This document shows, in pieces, positions 34,305 through 42,173 of a stretch of 64,000 bases of DNA. Within the stretch, counting starts at the first letter, position 1. Each line of letters starts with the position of its first letter. This DNA comes from Glutamicibacter sp002979865 (lineage in GTDB: Bacteria > Actinomycetota > Actinomycetes > Actinomycetales > Micrococcaceae). Below the pieces are notes generated by a model. That model saw only the letters and a program-made list of their open reading frames with translations. It did no database searches and was not told where the DNA came from. Location: positions 558,001 through 622,000 of the forward strand of contig NZ_CP188297.1 in NCBI RefSeq assembly GCF_050030965.1, written 5' to 3'. A program made the translations under genes and the position numbers.

Positions 34305-34398
34305 CAAGGGCCAGGTCTTCACCCGGGGCACCCCACCGCGGTTGGAGGGTTGCCGCCCAGTAAGCCGGGGCTTGTTACTGGGACTCATGACCTGGTAC
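34305..34398 (-). promoter_or_regulatory. SAM-IV riboswitch upstream of metY
   Basis: Read on the minus strand the leader contains the SAM-IV landmarks in order: GGTCATGAGTCCCAG, the P3 hairpin AGCCCCGGCTT region, CGGCAACCCTCC, CCGCGGTGGGGTGCC and CCGGGTGAAGACC closing P1 with GGTC. This class is known from actinobacteria and turns off methionine genes when S-adenosylmethionine binds. About 125 nt of expression platform follow before the metY ATG. No obvious terminator was seen, so control may be translational. Confidence 0.93.
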
Positions 34399-34512
34399 CA
34401 GTTTGCCCGAAAACCGAAGATCTTTGCAACGCAAGGGCTCGTCATTGGACTCAATCGGTCATATTTCGCGAATATTGCAGGTTCATCGCAGAGTATTCGA
34501 TAGCATCACGGC

Positions 34513-34530
34513 ACTTAGGTGTGCCTAAGT
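34513..34530. promoter_or_regulatory. Inverted repeat upstream of the VOC gene
   Basis: ACTTAGG-TGTG-CCTAAGT is a perfect 7-bp inverted repeat, 35 nt upstream of the VOC start and also upstream of the metY leader. It superficially recalls metal-regulator half-sites, but the spacing is not that of a DtxR box. The binding protein is unknown. Confidence 0.45.
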
Positions 34531-34564
34531 AGAGACTCGCATCACATGTTGCCATGATGGGCAC

Positions 34565-35209
34565 ATGATGAGGCTAGATCACGTAAGTTATGCATGCGGC
34601 CCGGACGGGCTGTTGCCAACCGCTGAAAGAATCTCCGAGTCCCTTGGACTGGAATTCGTCAAGGGCGGCGTGCATCCACGATTCGGAACACGCAATGTCA
34701 TCTTCCCGCTCAAGCATGGCCAGTACCTGGAGGTGGTTGAAGTCCTGAACCACCCGGCCAGCGACAAGGCACCCTTCGGACAGGCGGTTCGCGCCCGTTC
34801 GGAGCTCGGCGGCGGCTGGATGGGCTGGTGCGTCTCGGTGGAAGATCTATCCAGTGCCGAAGACCGCTTGGGCCGCAAGTCGGTGCCGGGCAACCGGAAG
34901 TTCCCTGATGGCCGCGAACTGACCTGGCAGCAGATTGGCATCAAGGGCCTGATCGCCGATCCGCAGTGCCCGTACCTGATTTCCTGGGATGAAGGATCCG
35001 AGGAGCTGCATCCGTCCAAGGCGCTGGAACCTGCCGGCGCCATCAGCCAGATCGCCATCGCCGGCTCGCGTGAACGGGTGCTGGATTGGCTGGGCCAGCC
35101 GCAGAACGTCAATTTGGGCGCTGTCACCATGCAATATGAAGCGCCGAATGGCACTCCGGGCATCATGTCGGTTACCTTTGAGACCGAGTCCGGAACCGTG
35201 GTGCTGTAA
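34565..35209 (+). CDS. VOC-family (glyoxalase-like) protein
   Basis: A 214-residue protein of the vicinal-oxygen-chelate fold, glyoxalase_3 type. It begins RLDHVSYACGPDGL with the first metal-ligand-like His, then FVKGGVHPRFGTRNVIFPLKHGQYLEVVEVLNHPA, including HPRFGT and the E of LEVVEV. The reaction is unknown. Two adjacent ATGs (34565, 34568) are possible starts. It is divergent from metYX and ends at a terminator shared with the acetyltransferase at 35271. Confidence 0.83.
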   Translation: MMRLDHVSYACGPDGLLPTAERISESLGLEFVKGGVHPRFGTRNVIFPLKHGQYLEVVEVLNHPASDKAPFGQAVRARSELGGGWMGWCVSVEDLSSAEDRLGRKSVPGNRKFPDGRELTWQQIGIKGLIADPQCPYLISWDEGSEELHPSKALEPAGAISQIAIAGSRERVLDWLGQPQNVNLGAVTMQYEAPNGTPGIMSVTFETESGTVVL

Positions 35210-35228
35210 ACAGTTCCGCAGAGATCGC

Positions 35229-35269
35229 AAGTAGGCGGGGACAATGGCGTCCCCACCTACTTTCTTTTC
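35229..35269. terminator. Terminator between VOC and acetyltransferase genes
   Basis: AAGTAGG and GGGGAC pair with GTCCCC and CCTACTT around an AATGGC loop. On the plus strand the stem is followed by TTTCTTTTC. It ends 2 nt before the stop of the convergent gene. Confidence 0.85.
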
Positions 35270-35270
35270 G

Positions 35271-35687
35271 TTAAGGCCGGTCCAGCCGCTTCCCCAGGAC
35301 CGCGACGTGCTGGTCTTCGAAGCCCAGCCGTTCATAGAAATCGATGACGGCAGAGTTCTCCTCGCGGACCATGAGCTGCACCTTGGGCACGCCGAGATCC
35401 CGCAGCCACAGGACAGCGGCATCCACCAGCGCCCTTCCCAGGCCGTTGCCCTGCCGGCACGGATCCACCGCAACATAGTAGAGCCAACCTCGGTGGCCAT
35501 CATGGCCAACCATCGCAGTAGCCATGAGTTGATCGTTCTCAACGATGGACAGCACCGTGGAAGTAGGCTCGGCCAAAGCCCGTCGGGCGTCGGCGAGCGC
35601 ATCATTCCACGGACGAGTCAGCCCAGTTGCTTCCCACAATTCAACTGCTTGGCGAAGGTCCTCTTCGCGCAGCACGGTAATCTGCAT
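35271..35687 (-). CDS. GNAT acetyltransferase (YpeA-like)
   Basis: A 138-residue single-domain GNAT. The acetyl-CoA loop is CRQGNGLGRALVDAA (about 88-102), preceded by the WLYYVAVDP strand and followed by KVQLMVREENSAVIDFYERLGF, a block typical of YpeA/RimI-like enzymes. The target is unknown. It starts 18 nt after the CPBP gene stop and is probably co-transcribed with it. Confidence 0.88.
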   Translation of the reverse strand: MQITVLREEDLRQAVELWEATGLTRPWNDALADARRALAEPTSTVLSIVENDQLMATAMVGHDGHRGWLYYVAVDPCRQGNGLGRALVDAAVLWLRDLGVPKVQLMVREENSAVIDFYERLGFEDQHVAVLGKRLDRP

Positions 35688-35705
35688 TGGCTCAGCTTAC
35701 CGGCG

Positions 35706-36476
35706 CTACTGGCCGATTCCGATGGCCGGCCCGACCAAGGCGTATCCCACGAAGCCGATGGCATCAAGCAGGAAGTGCGCGATAACCAGCGGCATCACCC
35801 GCCCGTACTTCTGGTATACCCAGCCGAAGACGACGCCCATGAGCATATTGCCGATCATCGGCCCCACCCCCTGGTACAGGTGGTAGCTGCCTCGGATCAT
35901 CGCAGAACCAATAATCGTGCTCCACAGGCCCAGCTTCAATTTCTTGGCGTAGGTGAACAGGAATCCGAGCATCAGCACTTCTTCGAGGACTGCATGACGT
36001 GCAGCCGACAGCAGAAGCACTGGGACGCTCCACCAATAATCGCCAAGATTCGCTGCTGACAGTGCCGTGGTGACGCCCAGTGCCCGCCCAGCGGCATAGA
36101 CGCCCAGCGTTCCTACTCCCATGGCCAAGAACATCCCCGCCCCGAGCAGTGCGTCCTTGCCCGGCTTGCGCATATCGAAACCGATGTCCCGGATAGTTCG
36201 TCCGGTCGTGCGCTTCATCAGGTAGAGCGCGAGCACGACGGGAACCAAGGCAAAGAAGATGTCCAGCAGCTGGTAGGAGAAATCAAAGAACTCGCGGGTG
36301 CTCAGCGGGTTGTTCAGCGATGTAGTCTGCTCGCGCAGCGGCGCCCGGGTGACCTTGTCGGCAAAGCTCAGCAGCGAGTAGACCGCGCTTTGTCCCAAAG
36401 ACAGGGCAAGAACCAAGACGATCTCGAATTTGAGGGTCTTGCGGGTTGCTGTCTGCTTAGATTGTTCAGCGTTCAC
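35706..36476 (-). CDS. CPBP/Abi-family intramembrane protein
   Basis: A 256-residue membrane protein with about eight TM helices. The glutamate pair typical of CPBP proteases is in AVLEEVLMLGFLF (about 170) and later histidines are in SYHLYQ and VIAHFLLD. The usual EExxxRG has Leu in place of Arg, so protease activity is not certain. The GTG at 36476 is chosen because a TATGAT -10 box ends 7 nt upstream (leaderless); an ATG at 36488 overlaps that box. It is divergent from a phosphotransferase gene. Confidence 0.78.
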   Translation of the reverse strand: MNAEQSKQTATRKTLKFEIVLVLALSLGQSAVYSLLSFADKVTRAPLREQTTSLNNPLSTREFFDFSYQLLDIFFALVPVVLALYLMKRTTGRTIRDIGFDMRKPGKDALLGAGMFLAMGVGTLGVYAAGRALGVTTALSAANLGDYWWSVPVLLLSAARHAVLEEVLMLGFLFTYAKKLKLGLWSTIIGSAMIRGSYHLYQGVGPMIGNMLMGVVFGWVYQKYGRVMPLVIAHFLLDAIGFVGYALVGPAIGIGQ

Positions 36477-36578
36477 GTTTCCGATCATAGGCTGATCTGG
36501 CTGTGCGCGTACTGAGCAGCCACGTGGCAAACCTGCGATAGCCTGAGGTTGAGACCACCAGCAAGCTGAACGAGAAGA

Positions 36579-37430
36579 GTGCGAGTGAGCCGTCCTGCCA
36601 CCATTGGAGAACTGCAGATTGCCCGTCAGCTCTGCCCCGATCTTTCCTGGGAAGATGCGGCCGTGAACGAAGGCGGACAATTCCACAAGGTGGTCATTGG
36701 CAATCCGCAAGCGGTGATTCGCATGGCGCGCACGCCAGCGGCCACGGAGCAGATGCCCCGTTCCGTCAAGCTGCTGTCTTTGCTGGAGGGCCAGCTCAAC
36801 TACCAGATTCCGGTGGCGGTCTCCGAGATCCTGCACGTCGACGGACTCAGCTCCGTGGCCATGTCTTTCATCCCCGGCAGCGCCCATGAACCGCATTACG
36901 GGGATCCGAAGGTGCTGGGACAGCTGGTCAAGGATTTGGCCGAGCTGCCGCTGGAGCCGATCAGCGAGCATCTGGCCAAACCGTTTTCATTCCGTGGCGA
37001 ATGGACCCAGGCCAGGCAGCAGCAATGCTTCGATGCGCTGCCCGAGGAACTGCGAGGGCCTGCTACCGAGCTCTGGGCCCAGCTCGATATCCTGGCGCAG
37101 GTTCCTGCGGGCTTAGTCCATGGCGACTTGGCCGGCCACAACATGCACTGGATCGGCGAGAAACTGGTTGGCCTCTTGGATTGGGACCTGGCCGCTGCGT
37201 GGGACCCGGCTTTGAACACCGCTTACCTGAGCCTGTGGCATGGATTGGAAATGGCGGATTTGATTGCTCCCAGCGCAGAGGAAGCATACCGGGCCAAAAT
37301 CTGGTTGGGCCTGATGAGTCTTGAACGGCTATCGGATACGCTCTCGCGCACCGACAACCCGAAGATGGGCAAGCTCATGCGCAAGATTGGTCCGCGCATC
37401 CTCACCGCCGCGCAGACGGTACGGAAGTGA
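36579..37430 (+). CDS. Aminoglycoside/macrolide-type phosphotransferase
   Basis: A 283-residue kinase-fold protein resembling macrolide 2'-phosphotransferases (Mph) and related APH enzymes. The catalytic loop is GLVHGDLAGHNMHW (about 185-198) and the metal Asp lies in GLLDWDLAAAWDP. The N-lobe region VNEGGQFHKVVIG replaces the usual nucleotide loop. Many chromosomal members have unknown small-molecule substrates, so drug resistance is only a possibility. GTG at 36579 or 36585 may be the start. Confidence 0.83.
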   Translation: MRVSRPATIGELQIARQLCPDLSWEDAAVNEGGQFHKVVIGNPQAVIRMARTPAATEQMPRSVKLLSLLEGQLNYQIPVAVSEILHVDGLSSVAMSFIPGSAHEPHYGDPKVLGQLVKDLAELPLEPISEHLAKPFSFRGEWTQARQQQCFDALPEELRGPATELWAQLDILAQVPAGLVHGDLAGHNMHWIGEKLVGLLDWDLAAAWDPALNTAYLSLWHGLEMADLIAPSAEEAYRAKIWLGLMSLERLSDTLSRTDNPKMGKLMRKIGPRILTAAQTVRK

Positions 37431-37519
37431 GCTCCTCGCTAACCATTCATCCCATCGCGACAGCATTCTCACCAACCAGAATCCGATATCGAACTGTAGC
37501 TTCCTAAGCGAGGAAAAAT

Positions 37520-37954
37520 ATGACCCTGAAAAACGCATTCGCTCTCATTGCCCTCGTAGGAACTTCAATGGCGTTCACAGGTTGCTCCCTCAGCGATTCC
37601 AGCAGTCCTCCTCCACCAGGTACAGATTCGATGATGCCGCTGCAAGACCATGAGCTGGCTGCCATCAGCACAGAAATTGATAGGAAAGACCAGAATATCT
37701 CCCTTGCTATTCCGCTCCGCGGCGGCAAATATACGGTAGTGCTCGAATGCTCGGGCGAAGACATGTCGTCCAGCATCGCATGGCAAAGCGATGAGAAACC
37801 TGACAAAGGAGAAGTCAGCGTTCCCTGCACCCATGACGGCGCAAACGCCCGCGAAGAGATTTCTCTAAACGGCTACTCAAGTTCGTTCACTTTCGTCGCA
37901 AGAGAGTTGCAAGGACACGAACTTACGGTATCAATTGCCTCAAACGCGACTTAG
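37520..37954 (+). CDS. Small lipoprotein of unknown function
   Basis: A 144-residue protein with a lipoprotein signal MTLKNAFALIALVGTSMAF ending in the lipobox FTGC. A Ser/Pro linker and a beta-rich domain with one Cys pair (LECSGE and VPCTHD) follow. A GAGGA Shine-Dalgarno precedes the ATG. No family was recognised. It follows the phosphotransferase by 89 nt and ends at a good terminator. Confidence 0.8.
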   Translation: MTLKNAFALIALVGTSMAFTGCSLSDSSSPPPPGTDSMMPLQDHELAAISTEIDRKDQNISLAIPLRGGKYTVVLECSGEDMSSSIAWQSDEKPDKGEVSVPCTHDGANAREEISLNGYSSSFTFVARELQGHELTVSIASNAT

Positions 37955-38036
37955 CACTTGGTGATGATCCCTCCCGATGTCTTCGTCTATCAGGATCTAG
38001 CGAAACATTATTTTGTTCAAACGCGTTGAAAAAGCA

Positions 38037-38073
38037 AAATGCCCACCCGAGCACGATGCTCAGGTGGGCATTT
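38037..38073. terminator. Bidirectional terminator between lipoprotein gene and tpx
   Basis: AAATGCCCACC pairs with GGTGGGCATTT, with an inner GAGCA/TGCTC stem and CGA loop. Both ends are A/T rich, suiting the two convergent genes. Confidence 0.88.
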
Positions 38074-38102
38074 CGGCGTATCGTCTCCGATACAAAGAAT
38101 AT

Positions 38103-38600
38103 CTAGTTCAGTGCTGAGATGGCTGCCTCGTAGTCCGGCTCGGTGGTGATCTCCGGGACGATCTGGTTGTAAACAACCTTGCCGTCTTCATCCAGGACTA
38201 CAACCGAACGGGCCAGCAAACCAGCTAGTGGACCGTCAATCTGGGTCACGCCATAGTCCGAACCGAAGTCGGAACGGAAGACCGAAGCAGCGGTAACGTT
38301 CTCGATGTCTTCGGCACCGCAGAAGCGTCCCAGAGCGAATGGCAAGTCAGCAGAAACGCACACCACGGTCGTGTTCTCCAGACCCGCAGCCAATTCGTTG
38401 AAGCGACGCACGCTGGCAGCGCAAACGCCGGTATCAACCGACGGGAAGATGTTCAGGACAACGCGACGGCCAGCCAGCGATTCGCTGGTGACATCTGCAA
38501 GGCCGGTGTCGGTGAGAGTGAAAGCTGGAGCCTGCGAGCCAACGGCCGGCAGATCACCAATAGTCTGTACAGGGGTTCCCTTGAAAGCAGTATTAGCCAT
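38103..38600 (-). CDS. tpx: Thiol peroxidase (atypical 2-Cys peroxiredoxin)
   Basis: Reduces peroxides, recycled by thioredoxin. The 165-residue length is exactly that of Tpx. The peroxidatic Cys is C60 in SVDTGVCAASV and the resolving Cys is C94 in GRFCGAED. The family start AFKGTPVQTIGDLP and the C-terminal EITTEPDYEAAISAL are present. The canonical sequence around the peroxidatic cysteine is intact, so the enzyme should be active. Confidence 0.96.
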   Translation of the reverse strand: MANTAFKGTPVQTIGDLPAVGSQAPAFTLTDTGLADVTSESLAGRRVVLNIFPSVDTGVCAASVRRFNELAAGLENTTVVCVSADLPFALGRFCGAEDIENVTAASVFRSDFGSDYGVTQIDGPLAGLLARSVVVLDEDGKVVYNQIVPEITTEPDYEAAISALN

Positions 38601-38692
38601 AGGTCTTGTTTATCATGAATGCCTAATCCGGAGCTATATTTTCTGCCTACTAGCGCAAACAAGTCGCTCACTTCTCGTTCCTATGCAAAACT

Positions 38693-39325
38693 GTGGACAT
38701 GGGCCCCGACTACGATTCATACGCAGCGAAGATGCGTGCTCAGACCCTTGACGGCACTGATTTGGAAGTAGTCGCCCGTTTCACCGACATGCTCTGCCGC
38801 CGCAATTCACGAATTCTCGATATCGGTTGCGGGGTAGGCAACACCGTCAACGCCTTGCGCCGCTTGGGACACCGTGGCTACGGCATAGATCCCACACCCC
38901 AAGTGCTGGATGTAGCTGCAGAGCTATTCGACGGGAGCTGGTTCCGGCAGCTATCGGCGAACCAGCTGGTCGTGGGCTCATTGGGCGAGCATGACCTGCC
39001 AAGGACGTACGACGCCATATTGTTGACCGGTAATGTGCCTGCTTTCATTTCTCGCGATGAACTGCGAGGCGTTTTCAACTTAGCCGATCAGGTGCTCAGC
39101 GTCACGGGCGTACTCGTTGTCGGAACCACCCGCCATGCCAACGGCGGACCGGAAGACCAGGACGAACTCCGCGAAGGAACCTCGCTGCAGCTCGTGCAGC
39201 GATTCGCCGACTGGCATTTGGCTCCCTACCGTTCTGGCTCCCAATGGTCGGTGAGCGTGTACGCACGCACCGGTCAGCGTTCAGGATTCCAGAGCCCAGA
39301 TGGAATATTCATTCTGCCCTCCTAG
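38693..39325 (+). CDS. Class I SAM-dependent methyltransferase
   Basis: A 210-residue protein with motif I ILDIGCGVGNTVNALRRLG (about 41-59), the acidic residue after beta-2 in YGIDPT, motif II TYDAILLTGNV and a following LADQVLSVTGVLVVGT. The substrate is unknown; the fold resembles small-molecule methyltransferases of the Methyltransf_25 kind. GTG at 38693 or ATG at 38699 may be the start. It is divergent from tpx. Confidence 0.8.
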   Translation: MDMGPDYDSYAAKMRAQTLDGTDLEVVARFTDMLCRRNSRILDIGCGVGNTVNALRRLGHRGYGIDPTPQVLDVAAELFDGSWFRQLSANQLVVGSLGEHDLPRTYDAILLTGNVPAFISRDELRGVFNLADQVLSVTGVLVVGTTRHANGGPEDQDELREGTSLQLVQRFADWHLAPYRSGSQWSVSVYARTGQRSGFQSPDGIFILPS

Positions 39326-39901
39326 CCTCGTGGCTATTTGCGAAACGCCGCCAGGTATTCAACAGTCGGCAAGCTTTTCAAGGCCTGGAATCGCTGCCTG
39401 TTTGCGACCGGTGTTTCGCAGCCAACTGACTTCGCAAGGGAAGCTGCCGTTTCATCGGTTTCCACGAGCCGCCGGCAAGCCTCTTTTATTCTCCGATGTC
39501 ATTGGGACAGTGGGCATCCCCATGCAGAACTGTGCTGAGCCAAGCGGGGAGAATTGCCCATGGCTCCGGGCACGAGACGCTAATTCCCCAGCGCTAGGAA
39601 GCTACCGGTCCAGGAAGGCACGGAGGCTTGCCTCGATCTCACCAGAAGCCGCCAACAATCGTCGGGAATCGGGAGTACCGGACCTGCGCGGCCAGCAGGA
39701 GCAGGCATTGAAGGCTTCTCATCGTTTCTATCTACCGGGCGGACAGAATGCAGCGTCCTAGTTTTGCTTACGGCTTGGACTGCTTCAATCCGCAGCACGG
39801 CTCGGGGCCGAGGAATCCTTGCGGCCGGATCCCTGCCATCCCTATCCCCTTCCCTGGGCGCGCGTAATCCATCCGGGTTGTCGATGAGTTCCTGCAACGC
39901 T
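39326..39901. other. Intergenic region without a convincing gene
   Basis: About 575 bases between the methyltransferase and hutI. The open frames on both strands (for example 39580-39897 minus) have no Shine-Dalgarno, no family motif and irregular composition. It may be decayed coding sequence. Confidence 0.5.
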
Positions 39902-41089
39902 CTAGATCGCTTTGCCGGCCCGATACACGCTGTGGGTCAGGTTCATCCCGGGACGGTACGCCAGATGCGCAGCAACTGGAGCGTCAAGAACATGCAGATC
40001 CGCGCGCTTGCCGATCTCAATGGATCCCACTTGGTCGGCAACCCCCAGTGCGAGCGCCCCTCCGTAGGTTGCCGCCTCGATGGCTTCAGCCAGGGTCAGG
40101 TCCATTTGGAGCACAGCAGTAGCCACGCAGAAGTTCATGTTGCTCGTGTAGCTGGTACCCGGATTGCAGTTGCTTGCCAGTGCGATTCGCACGCCTGCAT
40201 CTAGCAGTGCACGGCCCGGTGCCAGCGGTTGCCGTGTCGACAGGTCGCAGGCGGGCAAGCAGGTGGCGACGGTGCCCGCAGTCCCTGTTCTTGTTCCCGT
40301 GTCCCAGCCAGCCCAGCTTCCGGCGAGCGCCTGGAGGTCCTGATCGTCCAGGTAATTCACGTGGTCTACCGAGTGGCTGCCGAACTCAACGGCCAGCTTC
40401 ACGCCCGGCCCTGGACCCAGCTGGTTTCCGTGGACCTTGGTTGCCAGTCCCTTGTTCCTTGCGGCGTCCAGGACCCGGCGCGACTGTTCTTCGGTGAATG
40501 CGCCGCGTTCGCAGAAGACATCCACGAAGTCGACGTTGGCCGCCACGGCATCCAGCATCGGTCCGGTGACCAAATCGGTGTAGTCATCGGCGTCCCATCC
40601 TGCCGGTACCAGGTGAGCGCCAAGGAAAGTCAGGGAATCGACCAGCGGCTTGCCCAGCACCGAATGCCGGATTTCTTCCTCCAGTGCCAGTCCGTAGCCG
40701 GTCTTGGTTTCCATCCAGGTGGTGCCCATCGCCAGAGCTTCGCGGCGGCGATCAGCCACGAGGTCGGCCAGCTCCTTGTCCGAGAGCTGCCCGGTAGCCG
40801 AGGTGGTGACCGCGATGCCTCCAGCGGCATAGGACTGGCCTGCCATGCGGGCTACGAACTCCTCGGCGCGGTCGCCGCCGAAAATCAGGTGGCTGTGGGA
40901 ATCAACCCAACCGGGCAGCACCGCACGGCCGCCCAAATCGATCTCGTGTCCCGCAGCAGGTGCATGCGCCATGTTGCCGATCCATGCAACCAGTCCGTCC
41001 TCGATCAGCACCGCCGCGTCTTCCAGCACGCGGCCCTTCGCGTCAACCGTAGTCAGCTGTCCAATGTTGGTAAGCAACAAGGTTGCCAT
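39902..41089 (-). CDS. hutI: Imidazolonepropionase
   Basis: Metal-dependent amidohydrolase that opens imidazolone propionate in histidine degradation. The 395 residues carry the metal-binding WVDSHSHLIFGGDRAEEF (about 58-75), ATSATG-type substrate loop, LGAHLVPAGWD, HGNQLGPGPGV and ALASNCNPGTSY with the catalytic Asn region. The ATG at 41089 has a GGCGGAG Shine-Dalgarno; the longer upstream frame has none. No hutU, hutG or hutH lies in the window. Confidence 0.94.
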   Translation of the reverse strand: MATLLLTNIGQLTTVDAKGRVLEDAAVLIEDGLVAWIGNMAHAPAAGHEIDLGGRAVLPGWVDSHSHLIFGGDRAEEFVARMAGQSYAAGGIAVTTSATGQLSDKELADLVADRRREALAMGTTWMETKTGYGLALEEEIRHSVLGKPLVDSLTFLGAHLVPAGWDADDYTDLVTGPMLDAVAANVDFVDVFCERGAFTEEQSRRVLDAARNKGLATKVHGNQLGPGPGVKLAVEFGSHSVDHVNYLDDQDLQALAGSWAGWDTGTRTGTAGTVATCLPACDLSTRQPLAPGRALLDAGVRIALASNCNPGTSYTSNMNFCVATAVLQMDLTLAEAIEAATYGGALALGVADQVGSIEIGKRADLHVLDAPVAAHLAYRPGMNLTHSVYRAGKAI

Positions 41090-41168
41090 GAGCGCTCCGC
41101 CTTCGTGGTATTTCCAATCCTTTAGCCAAGAGCCTACCCATGGCTTGTTGCCTGTGGGGCAGAACAAC

Positions 41169-41202
41169 AGGGTGCCCGTCTGGGATTTCAGACTGGCACC
41201 CT
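41169..41202 (-). terminator. Terminator of the sugar ABC transporter operon
   Basis: AGGGTGCC (41169-41176) pairs with GGCACCCT (41195-41202), and inner CGTCTG pairs with CAGACT partly. It is 23 nt beyond the stop of the last permease gene on the minus strand and upstream of hutI. Confidence 0.75.
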
Positions 41203-41225
41203 TTTGTTCCCACTGCAGGCCAGGG

Positions 41226-42173
41226 TTACCCCTTGGTGGCACCTGCCAGCAATCCCCGCACGAAGAACCGTTGCAGGGCGAAGAAGACCGCCAGCGGAAT
41301 GATCATCGAGATGAAAGCGCCTGCGGTGAGCAGCTCCCAGGATTGCCCGTAGGTACCAGAGAGGTCCTGGAGCGCTTTCGTGATCGGCAAGCCTCCACCC
41401 GAGGTGAAGACCGTCGCCACCAAGAGGTCATTCCACACCCAGAGGAACTGGAAGATTCCGAAGGACGCAATAGCCGGCATCGACAGGGGCAGGACGATTC
41501 TCGAGAAGATCTTCCCGTGCCCGGCTCCGTCAACACGAGCAGCCTCGATGACCTCATCGGGGATCTCCGAAATGAAGTTGTGCAGCATGAAGATCGCCAA
41601 CGGCAAGGCGAAGATCGTGTGGGCAATCCAGACCTTGGCGTAGGCGCCATCCAAACCGTTGACTCCCAAGCCCGGCAGGATATACAGCCCGCCGATCTTC
41701 ACTCCGTCCGAGAACAGCTGGAGCAGCGGAACTAGCGCCATCTGGATCGGAACGATCTGCAGTGCGAAAACGAGAACGAAGAGCGTATTGCGCCCCTTGA
41801 AGTTGATCCACGCGAAGGCATAGGCAGCCAAGCTGGCGACAAGGATCGGCACAATCGCCGCCGGAATGGTGATGACCAGCGAATTCAGGAACGCCTTGGA
41901 CAGCGGAAGGCTGTCCCCGGAGGCAAAGGCCTGCGCATAGTTATCGAGCGTGAATGAAGGGTTGGACAGGGCCGTCCACCAGCCCGAGGTCTTGATGTCA
42001 TCAGCCTGCCTGAAGGAGGAGACAAACAGGCCGAAGGTGGGGATGGTCCACACCGCGGCAATGATGAACGCCGCAATGGTGGCTGCGCGGGAGGTGGTGG
42101 CTTTGCGCAGTTTCCCGCTGGTTTTCTCGGTAGCTGCCAAGAGGCGTCGAGAGGACTCGCTGACGGTGCTCAT
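41226..42173 (-). CDS. Sugar ABC permease 2 (AglG/MalG-like)
   Basis: Inner-membrane subunit of 315 residues with six TM helices. The EAA loop reads EAARVDGAGHGKIFSRIVLPLSMP (about 225-248), the ATPase contact site. The N-terminus is a short cytosolic segment then TM1 at about 30. It overlaps the preceding permease by 4 nt. It forms the channel with the next entry for an alpha-glucoside-type sugar. Confidence 0.93.
   Translation of the reverse strand: MSTVSESSRRLLAATEKTSGKLRKATTSRAATIAAFIIAAVWTIPTFGLFVSSFRQADDIKTSGWWTALSNPSFTLDNYAQAFASGDSLPLSKAFLNSLVITIPAAIVPILVASLAAYAFAWINFKGRNTLFVLVFALQIVPIQMALVPLLQLFSDGVKIGGLYILPGLGVNGLDGAYAKVWIAHTIFALPLAIFMLHNFISEIPDEVIEAARVDGAGHGKIFSRIVLPLSMPAIASFGIFQFLWVWNDLLVATVFTSGGGLPITKALQDLSGTYGQSWELLTAGAFISMIIPLAVFFALQRFFVRGLLAGATKG

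Noticed and set aside
34182..34454. Upstream extension of metY by 91 codons
   Set aside because: The extension is the translated SAM-IV riboswitch leader; the strong Shine-Dalgarno belongs to the ATG at 34181.
34513..34530. Iron box upstream of the VOC gene
   Set aside because: The inverted repeat has TTAGG/CCTAA-like halves but the wrong spacing for the 19-bp DtxR/IdeR site, so it is listed only as an inverted repeat.
39300..39897. Open frames of 153 (plus) and 105 (minus) codons
   Set aside because: They lack Shine-Dalgarno sequences, promoters and any protein-like motif, and one overlaps the methyltransferase end.
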